Positions 14,028-21,675 of a stretch of DNA of 31,529 nt are shown here, piece by piece (the stretch's first letter is position 1; each line of letters begins with the position of its first letter). The notes below the pieces were generated by a model. It was not told the origin of the DNA, ran no database searches, and worked only from the letters and a program-made list of their open reading frames with translations. Made by a program: the position numbers and the translations under genes. This DNA comes from a virus. The DNA lies in IMG/VR virus record IMGVR_UViG_3300035070_004257, positions 1-31,529 of that record; one strand, 5' to 3'.

Positions 14028-16013
14028 ATGGCAGGCTATAACCTTGGCGATGCTGAACTCACAACAAGCGTCAATTTAGATGGACTCAAAGGTGGGCTCC
14101 AAGACGCCGAGCGCACCGCAGAGGCAGGTGGGGAGCAGGCAGGCTCACGCCTGGGCAGCGGCATGGCACGCGGAATCGCCGCTGCCACAGGGGCCGCACT
14201 GGCGGCGGTCGGCGTGCTGATTGGACAGGGTATTGCCATGAATGCCGCTGCCGAACAAACGCAGGCCGCCTTTACGACTTTGCTGGGCAGTGCCGAAAAG
14301 GCGCAGTCGTTTCTTGATGATCTGCGTGACTTCGCGGCCTCCACCCCATTTGAATTTCCAGAATTAGCCGATAGTGCCAAGAAGCTGCTCGCCATGGGCT
14401 TTGCCGCCGAAGACATCATTCCGATGATGACGAGTATTGGCGATGCCGTGGGCGCACTGGGCGGTGGCTCGGCGGAAATTGACCGTGTGACGATGGCGTT
14501 GGGTCAAATGCGTGCCAAGGGGAAGGTCAGCGCGGAAGAGATGATGCAGCTCGCCGAACTGGGTATTCCGGCCTGGCAAATGCTCGCCGATAGTATGGGG
14601 CTTTCCACCGCAGAAGTGATGAAGCTTGCTGAGCAGGGCAAAATCACCGCCGATACGGCCATTCCTGCCCTGATCAATGGCATGAATCAAGCCTTTGGCG
14701 GAGCAATGCAAACCCAGGCAATGACATTCAATGGACTCCTGAGCACCCTCAAAGATACCGCCTCTATGGCTCTGATGGCCTTTACGGGGCCGCTTTTTCA
14801 ATTAGCAAAGGGTGGGCTCATTGAGCTGGGGAATCTCGTCTCTTCACCTACCTTCCAGCAATTTGCTAGTACGCTGGGGCAGCAGGTTGCGACGGCTATC
14901 AGCACTGTTGCCACGCTCCTGATGACCGTTATCCCACCTGCCATCGCATTGATAACGGGATTGTTTGCGCAAGGCAGCGCCAGCACGGGACAGTTCGGGA
15001 GCGCCTTTACCACCTTTCAGGGCGTTGTCGCCACGGTGATGCAGGCCGTGCAACTCGTCGTGAGTGCCGTGTTGACCCAAATGCAGCTCTTCTGGCAGGC
15101 CAATGGGGCCAGCATTATGGCGTTTGTTGCCACCACCTGGACACAAATTGGTACCATTATCCAAACCGCCCTCGCGCTCATTCAAGGGATTGTGATAGGC
15201 GTGCTTGCAATCGTCTTGGACTTTATCCAGCAGCACGGCGCACAAATTCAGCAGGTACTGACCGCTGCTTGGACAATCATCAGCAGTGTAATCACCGCCA
15301 CGCTGGCGCTGATTCAGGGCACGCTGAGCGCCGCACTCGCCATCTTCCAGGGCGATTGGGCAGGTGCGTGGCAGGCGATTCAGGCCATGAGTGCCACCGT
15401 GCTGGAGGCTATTCAGCGCATCATTACAAGTGTTTTAGAAATCATTGCCGCCTTTTTTGGCACGTCCCTCAGCGGGATTGCCAGTACCTGGTCGAGCAAT
15501 TTTGAAAAGATGCGATCAGCAGCGTCCACGATTTTTGAGACCATCAAAGCCACGATTACCACGATTGTTGGCGATATCCGCACCGCAGCGGAAACGCAAA
15601 TCGGAAGCATTCTGAATTTTGTGGAGGGGCTTGCGGGACGCGCTGCCGCAGCAGGACGGGCATTTATTGACAGTTTACGTGATGGCGTGATGGGGGCAAT
15701 TGACCGTCTGATTGCCGATGCCAAAGCGGCGTTGCAGGGCTTAAGCGACCTCCTGCCCGGCTCAGAGCCAAAAGACCCCAGCTCGCCGCTGCGCGGTCTT
15801 GCGGATCGCGGTCGGGCGATTATCACCAATATGCTCCCCGGCATGCAGGCGGGGTTTCTCGACGTCGATAATCTCATGCGTCAAAGCCTGGGCGCCATGA
15901 CCAATAGCATTGAATCATCCCAAACGAATATCAATCTCACAGCCCAGTACGGCTACCAACCAGAAAAACGCCTGCGGGATGATGTGCGGATGCTTCAACT
16001 GTTGCAAGGATAA
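14028..16013 (+). CDS. Tail tape measure protein
   Basis: It sets tail length and is threaded through the tube. Residues about 60-200 match the tape-measure N-terminal domain (AAFTTLLGSAEKAQSFLDDL, FEFPELADSAKKLLAMGF, KGKVSAEEMMQLAELGIPAW). The middle is hydrophobic with repeated amphipathic and membrane-like helices (VATAISTVATLLMTVIPPAI; LALIQGIVIGVLAIVLDFI), followed by a helical C-terminus (LPGSEPKDPSSPLRGLADRG). At about 1.5 Angstrom per residue, 661 residues suggest a tail near 100 nm (inference). Confidence 0.95.
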   Translation: MAGYNLGDAELTTSVNLDGLKGGLQDAERTAEAGGEQAGSRLGSGMARGIAAATGAALAAVGVLIGQGIAMNAAAEQTQAAFTTLLGSAEKAQSFLDDLRDFAASTPFEFPELADSAKKLLAMGFAAEDIIPMMTSIGDAVGALGGGSAEIDRVTMALGQMRAKGKVSAEEMMQLAELGIPAWQMLADSMGLSTAEVMKLAEQGKITADTAIPALINGMNQAFGGAMQTQAMTFNGLLSTLKDTASMALMAFTGPLFQLAKGGLIELGNLVSSPTFQQFASTLGQQVATAISTVATLLMTVIPPAIALITGLFAQGSASTGQFGSAFTTFQGVVATVMQAVQLVVSAVLTQMQLFWQANGASIMAFVATTWTQIGTIIQTALALIQGIVIGVLAIVLDFIQQHGAQIQQVLTAAWTIISSVITATLALIQGTLSAALAIFQGDWAGAWQAIQAMSATVLEAIQRIITSVLEIIAAFFGTSLSGIASTWSSNFEKMRSAASTIFETIKATITTIVGDIRTAAETQIGSILNFVEGLAGRAAAAGRAFIDSLRDGVMGAIDRLIADAKAALQGLSDLLPGSEPKDPSSPLRGLADRGRAIITNMLPGMQAGFLDVDNLMRQSLGAMTNSIESSQTNINLTAQYGYQPEKRLRDDVRMLQLLQG

Positions 16014-16016
16014 GAT

Positions 16017-16910
16017 ATGGCAACCGATCCACTGATTGAACTAATACGCGGAACAGACATCCTAAATCTCAATGATTTAGACACCTACTTGCGTATCGAA
16101 GAAGATGGTCTGGGGCTGCCTGACGTTCGTCGCATGACCGAGCGCGGCCCCTACCAGCACGGTGATACCGATCTGGATTTTCGCCTGGAGCCACGTATTA
16201 TCAATCTGGTGTGTGGTGTGTTTGGGGGCGATGTTGCCAGGTATTGGGCTGTGCGCCGCGCTTTACAGCGGCTCTTGCGTCCGAGTGGCGTACCGCTGGC
16301 GCTCCGTTACACCCTGCCCACAGGGGACATTCGCCAGATCGATGTCGTGTATGCTGGAGGGTTGACCTGGAGCAGTGAGGATCGCTTGATTACAGCCCAT
16401 CGCGCTGGGTTTCAATTGCGGGCTGCCGACCCGACCTTTTATGACCCCGCCATCATCAGCACCCGCTATGGGGTCGGCGGCGGCGGCGGCACCTGGGCCA
16501 TTCCGTGGGCCATTCCGTGGCAGATCGGAAGCGCCACGGTCAATCAGACGCAAGGTGTTACCACGCCTGGCGACTGGGAAAGTTATCCGATCATCGTGGT
16601 CATCGGGCCAATTCACAACCTCGTAATCACGAATGATGCCACGGGAGAAACGCTCGATTTTACTGGCTACAACGTAAGTGCTGGCAGCACGCTCACGATT
16701 GATACGCGCTATGGTATCAAAAGTGTGCTCGATAACACTGGCGCATCACAAATTCATCGCCTGTCTGATGCGAGCGATTTAGCAACGTTTCATTTGGTCG
16801 CGCATCCTGATACCGATCAGGGCATCAATCCGATTCGGGTCACGGGGAGTAACGCCACCAGTGCCACCGAAATTTATGTGCAATTTCAAGCGCGATTCAG
16901 CGCACTCTAG
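16017..16910 (+). CDS. Distal tail protein (Dit-like)
   Basis: It follows the tape measure by three bases. The N-terminal half has the Dit pattern (GDTDLDFRLEPRIINLVCGVFG, with RLLRPSGVPLALRYTLPTGD), then a linker and a galectin-like beta half. A tandem 12-bp duplication encodes WAIPWAIPW after a five-glycine stretch. Dit hexamers join the tail tube to the hub. Length (297) and gene order agree. Confidence 0.8.
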   Translation: MATDPLIELIRGTDILNLNDLDTYLRIEEDGLGLPDVRRMTERGPYQHGDTDLDFRLEPRIINLVCGVFGGDVARYWAVRRALQRLLRPSGVPLALRYTLPTGDIRQIDVVYAGGLTWSSEDRLITAHRAGFQLRAADPTFYDPAIISTRYGVGGGGGTWAIPWAIPWQIGSATVNQTQGVTTPGDWESYPIIVVIGPIHNLVITNDATGETLDFTGYNVSAGSTLTIDTRYGIKSVLDNTGASQIHRLSDASDLATFHLVAHPDTDQGINPIRVTGSNATSATEIYVQFQARFSAL

Positions 16911-16916
16911 GAGGAC

Positions 16917-17864
16917 ATGATGGCGGAATACTCCATGTTTTGGACAACGGGGACAACAGGGGACGGGGCCGCAGCAGGATACACCGAGGCGCAAACAACG
17001 GAGTTTTTTGGGGATATGTTCACGCCCAACACCGCTGCTGGGCCACACACCGCTGAGGGCGTGGTGCCCCGTGTCCTGGGCGAATTGGCAGTCACTGCGA
17101 GTAGTGGTCAGGTATCAGTTGCGGGTGGGCGCATGATTGGTGAAGGCTATGCCTATAAAAACACTGCTACGCTCACTGTGGCGATCCCGACCCCTGCGGC
17201 GAATACACGCATTGACCGTATCGTCCTCCGTGTCCAGCATGGCACGACGCGTACCGCCAGAGTGACACGCATCGCTGGCACCGAGGGCGCGGCAGCACCA
17301 AACCTGACACAGAACGCAGGAACTATCTGGGATGTGCCACTTGCACAGATCGGTGTGACGACCGCTGGAGTGATGACCGTCACTGATCAGCGCAGCTTTT
17401 GTCACTTTGCAACAAAAGTTAGCCAGGCCATGTTGGATAACAGCGCTGTTGGGGCAAATCAGATCATTGATGGCAGCGTCACAAGTGCCAAGATCGCCGA
17501 TGGGACGATCCAGACCACCGATCTGGCCAATGATACAGTAGATGATGCGAAAATTGGCGCACGGGTCCCGCAATTTATTCGCCGCCAAGGTGGGGATACC
17601 ACACAGTGGGGCACAGCGGGCACAACCAACATTACACCTGGCATGATCCGCATGCAAGCTGGTACGATCAATATCAATAATGTAGGCACATTAATATTTC
17701 CTATTGCTTTTAGTGGTACGGCGATTATCTTTGTAACATCAGCTGCGGGGCTCCGTGCGCTCGTTAGCACGGTTACAGCGTCATCGGCTACCATCATCCA
17801 TCGCAATCATGATGGCACGGTAGCTGCTGGTGATATTTTTTGGCTCGCTATCGGGCCAGAATAA
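16917..17864 (+). CDS. Baseplate / tail fibre-like structural protein (315 aa)
   Basis: It follows GGAGG; two adjacent ATGs (16917, 16920) are possible. The first 170 residues look like an upper baseplate or collar domain (VSVAGGRMIGEGYAYKNTAT, TRIDRIVLRVQHGTTRTARV). Residues about 180-215 are short degenerate repeats (NSAVGANQIIDGSVTSAKIA, then DGTIQTTDLANDTV), common in trimeric fibres. A beta-rich C-terminus follows. A role in host contact is likely from position; the receptor is unknown. Confidence 0.7.
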   Translation: MMAEYSMFWTTGTTGDGAAAGYTEAQTTEFFGDMFTPNTAAGPHTAEGVVPRVLGELAVTASSGQVSVAGGRMIGEGYAYKNTATLTVAIPTPAANTRIDRIVLRVQHGTTRTARVTRIAGTEGAAAPNLTQNAGTIWDVPLAQIGVTTAGVMTVTDQRSFCHFATKVSQAMLDNSAVGANQIIDGSVTSAKIADGTIQTTDLANDTVDDAKIGARVPQFIRRQGGDTTQWGTAGTTNITPGMIRMQAGTININNVGTLIFPIAFSGTAIIFVTSAAGLRALVSTVTASSATIIHRNHDGTVAAGDIFWLAIGPE

Positions 17865-17867
17865 CCT

Positions 17868-19016
17868 ATGAGTGCAAACTATTACATCCAATGGAAAAGT
17901 AGCACAGGTACCCGCAAGGCCATCCTCGCAGGTGCAGGATCAGGGCAGGGTGACACCGGAGGCGCGTATTTTACGCGCCTCGCGTATCGCAAGGAATTGA
18001 ACGCGCCCGGCTGGTTTCGTATTGATGTGCCTGCTCAGCTTCCAGCACACATTGGGATAAGCGATCGCGATCAGGTCGAAATCTATCGACGCGACAAGGA
18101 TGCAGGGATCGCCTGGGCAGTTGATTGTCATGGCATCTTTCGCGATGAGGCGATTGTTGATGATCGGGCAACCGGCCATGAGACCTTTCAAGCCAGTGGG
18201 CCAGGAGCATTGGCACGACTAAGTAGTTATCATGTGTTGTGGCCTGCCAATACAGCCAACCGCACAAGCTTTGCCAGCATACCTGCTGAAACGATTCTCA
18301 AAACGCTCGTTAGCTATAACGCTGTTTCAGCACTCGCAACCGTAGCGAATGGACGAGATCGCACAGCACCCGACTATGGGATCAGTGTCCAAACGGATAC
18401 GACCAGTGGGGCGGTTTTGACGCTTGTGACGGGAGAACGTAAAAATCTCTTGAGCGTTCTCCAAGATATGCAGCCACTTACGGGTGGCGACTTCGATCTT
18501 ATCAAAATTGCTGCAAATAGTTGGCAATTCCGTTTCTATCCTGGGCAACGCGGCACAGACCGCCGTAGCACGCTGCTTTTTAGCAAGCGTCTCGGCAATA
18601 TGGCCAATGTGCGCTATGAGCGCATGCGCAGTCGGGAGCGGACGGTTGCCGCCGTCGCAGGACAAGGAGAGGAGGCAGCGCGGCGTGTGGTGATTCGTAC
18701 GGGGCCAAACTACAGCGCCTGGAATGACAGTGAAATGCTGGTGAATGCGACCGATATCAAGCCAGGCGCCAGCGAAACTGCGCAACTCAACGCAAAAGGT
18801 GATACCGTACTCAAAGACATCGCGTCACGGGCCGTGTTTGCGTTTGATATTCTCCAAACACAATCATGTCGTTATGGTCGCGATTTTTTCTTGGGCGATC
18901 TGGCACAAGCCTATCATCCATGGATCGGCACGATTGACATTCAGATTACGGCCATTGAGGTGGAATACACGCCAGGTGATGGCGAGCAACTCACGGTGGA
19001 GGTCGCCATACGATGA
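17868..19016 (+). CDS. Baseplate hub / tail-associated protein (ReqiPepy6 Gp37-like)
   Basis: The 382-residue protein resembles siphovirus Gp37-like hub proteins. It has an N-terminal beta domain (FTRLAYRKELNAPGWFRIDV, VEIYRRDKDAGIAWAVDCHG), a central region (GERKNLLSVLQDMQPLTGG) and a C-terminus of the hub type (RYGRDFFLGDLAQAYHPWIG, then EVEYTPGDGEQLTVEVAI). These proteins cap the tail tube and carry fibres. It overlaps the next gene as ATGA. Confidence 0.75.
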   Translation: MSANYYIQWKSSTGTRKAILAGAGSGQGDTGGAYFTRLAYRKELNAPGWFRIDVPAQLPAHIGISDRDQVEIYRRDKDAGIAWAVDCHGIFRDEAIVDDRATGHETFQASGPGALARLSSYHVLWPANTANRTSFASIPAETILKTLVSYNAVSALATVANGRDRTAPDYGISVQTDTTSGAVLTLVTGERKNLLSVLQDMQPLTGGDFDLIKIAANSWQFRFYPGQRGTDRRSTLLFSKRLGNMANVRYERMRSRERTVAAVAGQGEEAARRVVIRTGPNYSAWNDSEMLVNATDIKPGASETAQLNAKGDTVLKDIASRAVFAFDILQTQSCRYGRDFFLGDLAQAYHPWIGTIDIQITAIEVEYTPGDGEQLTVEVAIR

Positions 19017-19543
19017 ATGCCGATAAACCATTCCTCACGGCAACTACAAGCGATCAGCTAGCGATGGAGCTTGCCGCACTCCGGCGACGGATCGAGCAGC
19101 TTGAAGGACGGGAGCAGTCTGTTTCGCAATCGGGCACCTGGGTGCCAACACTGTTTGGGGCTACGACAGCGGGCACGTTTACCTATGCATTGACAGGTGC
19201 GCAGTGGTCGCGACTCGGCGACCGTGTATTTGTTAACGGTCGCATCCTGACCTCAGGCGCATCTGTCGCACCTGCGGGAAACATGCAGATTAGTGGCCTC
19301 CCCGTCGTGCCAGGCGCGAGCACGAACAATGGCAATATCCTCGGGGGCGTCACAATCATCTGGTCAGCACTGCCGCTCGCGGCAGGCTACACATTCGTCA
19401 GCGGTGGAATTGTGGGAGGTAATGCAAATATCTATCTCTATAAATCGGGCATGAATGTCGCTCGCGCATTTGTAGCGCATACCGATCTACCCGCCTCATG
19501 GGCTGTTGATCTCTTTTTTTGGGGGATGTACAAAGTCGATTAA
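19013..19543 (+). CDS. Tail fibre / minor tail protein with C-terminal beta domain (176 aa)
   Basis: Residues about 15-40 form a coiled coil (LAMELAALRRRIEQLEGRE), suggesting a trimer stalk. From residue 44 a compact domain begins GTWVPTLFGATTAGTFTYAL with SRLGDRVFVNGRI, a pattern shared by many phage tail-tip proteins whose C-terminal domain contacts the host. It is the last certain gene of the late operon. Confidence 0.75.
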   Translation: MNADKPFLTATTSDQLAMELAALRRRIEQLEGREQSVSQSGTWVPTLFGATTAGTFTYALTGAQWSRLGDRVFVNGRILTSGASVAPAGNMQISGLPVVPGASTNNGNILGGVTIIWSALPLAAGYTFVSGGIVGGNANIYLYKSGMNVARAFVAHTDLPASWAVDLFFWGMYKVD

Positions 19544-19767
19544 GTTTCTTGTTCTTCTCCTCTTTGCTCGGCTGTGGCGCGGCGGGGACGATCACCCTCG
19601 GGCCGGGCGGGGACGTGCTGAGCCTGCCCCAAGGTGGCGGGGTCGTCACGCTGCGGGAGGAGGCGGCGCAGCGCGTGCTCGGGCAGGCGACGGTGCCACG
19701 GGTAGTGGTGACGTTGCCGGTGATAGCGCAGCCATGTCACCACAGCAAACGCCCCTGCGATCTGTAG
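19519..19767 (+). CDS. Possible small lipoprotein (82 aa, TTG start)
   Basis: It overlaps the fibre gene end. After a short N-terminus with Arg, a hydrophobic stretch LSFLFFSSLL leads to LLGC, an acceptable lipobox, then a Gly-rich mature part (AAGTITLGPGGDVLSLPQGG). No good Shine-Dalgarno is seen, so the start is uncertain and another TTG at 19549 is possible. The stop codon lies in the loop of the hairpin at 19744-19789. Phage lipoproteins at this place can block superinfection (as Llp of T5 does), but this is inference. Confidence 0.4.
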   Translation: MGDVQSRLSFLFFSSLLGCGAAGTITLGPGGDVLSLPQGGGVVTLREEAAQRVLGQATVPRVVVTLPVIAQPCHHSKRPCDL

Positions 19768-19789
19768 CACGATCGCAGGGGCGTTTGCT
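19744..19789. terminator. Large bidirectional hairpin between convergent operons
   Basis: An 18-bp perfect stem (AGCAAACGCCCCTGCGAT with its complement) encloses a 10-base loop. It lies where the rightward late operon meets the leftward accessory operon. There is no long T-run, so efficiency is uncertain. Confidence 0.75.
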
Positions 19790-19801
19790 AGTGGGGTCGA
19801 C

Positions 19802-20089
19802 TTACTGAAGGTGAACTTCGCCTGTGTCGGGGCGACGCAGGACGAGGATATCATTGCCGATTTGGAGTTCGAGTTCATCCCGACTGGCGCGGAGCACGCG
19901 CGCCAATTCGGGGCGATGAAAGGGCGGGTCGCCGCCGAGCGACTGGCGCTCGAGGATCAGGTACTCATCGCGCCGAAAGGCAGCGACCGACGGGCGGCGA
20001 CCCGCCCCTGGTCGCTGCCCGCCTCGACTGGTGGTAGAGATGCTACAATATCTCCCCGTCCCACGCTTCGACCGCCAGGAGCGGGGCAT
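19802..20089 (-). CDS. Hypothetical protein with GGxRPGAGRxP motif (start uncertain)
   Basis: The C-terminal 70 residues look real: TTSRGGQRPGAGRRPSVAAF, then RRDEYLILERQ, HRPELARVLRASRDELELQI and GNDILVLRRPDTGEVHL. The GG-RPGAGR motif usually lies close to the N-terminus of phage proteins, which would put the start near 20041, where only ATC is available in frame. The nearest ATG (20089, used here) overlaps the upstream gene by 47 bases. No family is named with confidence. It is the last gene of the accessory operon, ending just before the bidirectional hairpin. Confidence 0.55.
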   Translation of the reverse strand: MPRSWRSKRGTGRYCSISTTSRGGQRPGAGRRPSVAAFRRDEYLILERQSLGGDPPFHRPELARVLRASRDELELQIGNDILVLRRPDTGEVHLQ

Positions 20090-20288
20090 AGCACGCCTCA
20101 TACAATTCCTCGGCCTGCTCAGGGTTGCTGAACAGGAGGTCAATCATGAGCTGATCGCCCTCCCAGTCCAGGCCACTGGCGTTGATAGCGGCCCGTACCT
20201 CAAACAGGGTGCGGTCAGGGGTCGTTTCCGCCCGCAGTCGCGCAAAGGCTGCCCGCGTGAGGGGGGTCGGTGGTGGGGGGCGGCGCAT
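20043..20288 (-). CDS. Hypothetical protein (81 aa)
   Basis: It starts after AAAGGA. It has a basic, Pro-rich N-terminus (MRRPPPPTPLTRAAFARLRA) followed by an acidic helical body (DWEGDQLMIDLLFSNPEQAE, ELYEACYAPLLAVEAWDGE). Small acidic accessory proteins are common in anti-defence loci, but no family is recognised. Confidence 0.6.
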   Translation of the reverse strand: MRRPPPPTPLTRAAFARLRAETTPDRTLFEVRAAINASGLDWEGDQLMIDLLFSNPEQAEELYEACYAPLLAVEAWDGEIL

Positions 20289-20362
20289 CCTGGTTCCTTT
20301 CTTTTAATCGGGATCGTCCTGATTACACGCGGGCTTGTAACCGCCGTTGGCTGCATTACGAT

Positions 20363-20389
20363 GTGTGTCGCGTCCCAAGAGCGACACAC
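20363..20389. repeat. Hairpin between accessory genes
   Basis: GTGTGTCGC (20363-20371) pairs with GCGACACAC (20381-20389). It lies between the DUF1874-like gene and the next gene of the leftward operon and lacks a T-run, so it may be an RNA stability element or attenuator. Confidence 0.55.
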
Positions 20390-20397
20390 ACGACGAC

Positions 20398-20739
20398 TTA
20401 CCTGAGTGACCAGCGGCGAAATGTGATCTTCGCTGCCTCAACGGTTTGTTGGTTGTGTACCTCGCCCTCATTCAGGCGAGGCAGCTCGGCCTGAATGATA
20501 AGGAGCGTGTCACCAGGGGTGAGTACAACCTTTGGGGCGCGCTCAGGGATGGGGAGCGCGATGCCGAACTTTCGCACGATCACGTCCAACGTGCTCTTGT
20601 GTGACGGATTTAGTGCGCTGACGAAGCTGTCCGTGTGTAGTGCGTGCTGGACATCGGCGGGGAAAGCTTCGGACATATCGATGGTTCCATTAATAGGGAA
20701 CATGGTAGCGCTAGACGCTAGGCTAATGAATGTTGTCAT
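20398..20739 (-). CDS. DUF1874 / STIV B116-like protein, candidate AcrIII-1 ring nuclease
   Basis: At 113 residues it is the size of AcrIII-1 (SIRV1 gp29), a viral enzyme that degrades the cyclic tetra-adenylate (cA4) messenger of type III CRISPR systems. Visible matches to the family pattern are S41, then P45-S-H-K-S-T50, with H47 in the place of the catalytic His; R67 before a beta strand; TPGDTLLIIQ; and R88-L-x-E91-G. The start MTTFISLASS follows AGGAAG, and an earlier Met has no proper site. It sits in the middle of a small-gene operon with its own strong promoter. Family membership is likely; enzymatic activity is inference. Confidence 0.62.
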   Translation of the reverse strand: MTTFISLASSATMFPINGTIDMSEAFPADVQHALHTDSFVSALNPSHKSTLDVIVRKFGIALPIPERAPKVVLTPGDTLLIIQAELPRLNEGEVHNQQTVEAAKITFRRWSLR

Positions 20740-20776
20740 GGCAATCTTCCTTTCATGCCCCATCATCGCGGGGCGT

Positions 20777-21130
20777 TTACTCATCCTGCAGACGCTGCTC
20801 TAGCGTCTGCACTCGTGCGTCCAACTGTTGGAGCCACGCCGCGTGGCTCTCCAGGGTCATCGGCCCCTGCGGGTCAGCGTCGGGGTCAGCGTCGGGGCCA
20901 ACCTCCTGCTCCCACAGCCGCCGCACCGCGATCTTCACCAGGTCGGTCGCGGTCGGGGTGTCCAGATCGAGCGCCACGCCCCGTGCGTGGGGATCGGCCT
21001 GGAGCCACGCCAGGATCGCAACCGCCTCTTCAATCACGCCGGACATGGAGCGTCCGGTCGTGGTGGCCAGGGTGTCGAGCTGACCCCGGGTCATCCCCGA
21101 CACCGCGATCATCTGTTTTTGTTTTGCCAT
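20777..21130 (-). CDS. Ribbon-helix-helix-like protein with C-terminal coiled coil (117 aa)
   Basis: The start MAKQKQMIAVSGMTRGQLDT follows AAGGAG four bases away. The N-terminus (a strand MIAVSGM, then two helices with TTTGRSMSGVIEEAVAILAW) fits a CopG/Arc-like ribbon-helix-helix DNA-binding fold. A DPDADPDADP insert comes from a tandem 12-bp repeat. The C-terminus is a coiled coil (WLQQLDARVQTLEQRLQ). It is a candidate regulator of its own operon, perhaps binding the 30-bp palindrome at 21377-21406, much like Aca proteins in anti-CRISPR loci. Confidence 0.65.
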   Translation of the reverse strand: MAKQKQMIAVSGMTRGQLDTLATTTGRSMSGVIEEAVAILAWLQADPHARGVALDLDTPTATDLVKIAVRRLWEQEVGPDADPDADPQGPMTLESHAAWLQQLDARVQTLEQRLQDE

Positions 21131-21140
21131 CTCGCTCCTT

Positions 21141-21347
21141 CTAATCAAAAAATTCTCGTACCAATCCGATGAGCGCGAATTCAGTTTCTACCGTCTCATC
21201 AGACTCAATAAAATAGCGATTTATGCCATCAATGCAAACCTCGCCGCTCCCTGAGCGCCACACTTCGCTGTCACCAAGAGCGGCAGCATCGGCGTCGGAG
21301 AGTCCACGAACATAGGCGATTGCGTCGGAGAGTGAGTTGAAGAACAT
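21141..21347 (-). CDS. Small acidic hypothetical protein, first gene of accessory operon (68 aa)
   Basis: The start MFFNSLSDAIAYVRGLSDAD follows AAAGGA. Earlier in-frame Met codons lie in or before the promoter and are excluded. The protein is acidic (SDADAAALGDSE, YFIESDETVETEFALIG) with a compact alpha/beta pattern. Small acidic first genes are common for anti-defence proteins that mimic DNA, but no homology is recognised. Confidence 0.7.
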   Translation of the reverse strand: MFFNSLSDAIAYVRGLSDADAAALGDSEVWRSGSGEVCIDGINRYFIESDETVETEFALIGLVREFFD

Positions 21348-21376
21348 TGGGGTTTCCTTTCTGTTTTTGTATTTCT

Positions 21377-21415
21377 TATATAATGTATTATATAATACAT
21401 TATATACTTTGTCAA
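21377..21415 (-). promoter_or_regulatory. Consensus promoter on a 30-bp perfect palindrome
   Basis: On the minus strand there is TTGACA (21410-21415), 17 bp and TATAAT (21387-21392), all consensus. A perfect 30-bp palindrome (21377-21406) covers the -10 and most of the spacer, so a bound dimer or tetramer would block transcription. A weaker rightward TTGTAT-18-TATAAT overlaps it. Confidence 0.92.
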
Positions 21416-21439
21416 GAGGCAATGTGGTATGACGTTTGC

Positions 21440-21480
21440 GTGCAAAACAATGCCCCTGGATCACGCGTGATCCAGGGGCA
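21440..21480 (-). terminator. Intrinsic terminator of the membrane-protein operon
   Basis: A 30-bp perfect palindrome at 21451-21480 (half-site TGCCCCTGGATCACG) is followed on the minus strand by TTGTTTTG. It separates the leftward membrane operon from the next promoter. Confidence 0.85.
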
Positions 21481-21502
21481 TTCGTCCATGCTGAGGAGGG
21501 CG

Positions 21503-21667
21503 CTATGGCTCCCCCTCAGGCTTGACCAGCAGGGCCTCACCATCGCCGAGCCACGCCACACAATGGCGCAGGATACCCCACACCGTTTCGGGCGGGGTGC
21601 GGTCGTCTGTCCAGTAGCCCTCCCACGGGCAGGCCGGGCAGACAACTATTTTTTGTTCCTGGATCAT
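21503..21667 (-). CDS. Small Cys protein, zinc-knuckle-like (54 aa)
   Basis: It reads MIQEQKIVVCPACPWEGYWT, then DDRTPPETVWGILRHC and a short tail to TAG. The ATG follows TAGGAG, which overlaps the stop of the preceding gene. CPAC and a later HC could make a zinc site. It is too short for usual gene-size cut-offs, but spacing, ribosome binding site and composition support it. It is the last gene before the terminator. Confidence 0.65.
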   Translation of the reverse strand: MIQEQKIVVCPACPWEGYWTDDRTPPETVWGILRHCVAWLGDGEALLVKPEGEP

Positions 21668-21675
21668 AAAAACTC

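Noticed and set aside
19540-19878. Minus-strand 112-codon frame opposite the late operon end
   Set aside because: It crosses the 18-bp terminator hairpin, has no ribosome binding site, and its Arg-rich sequence looks like a shadow.
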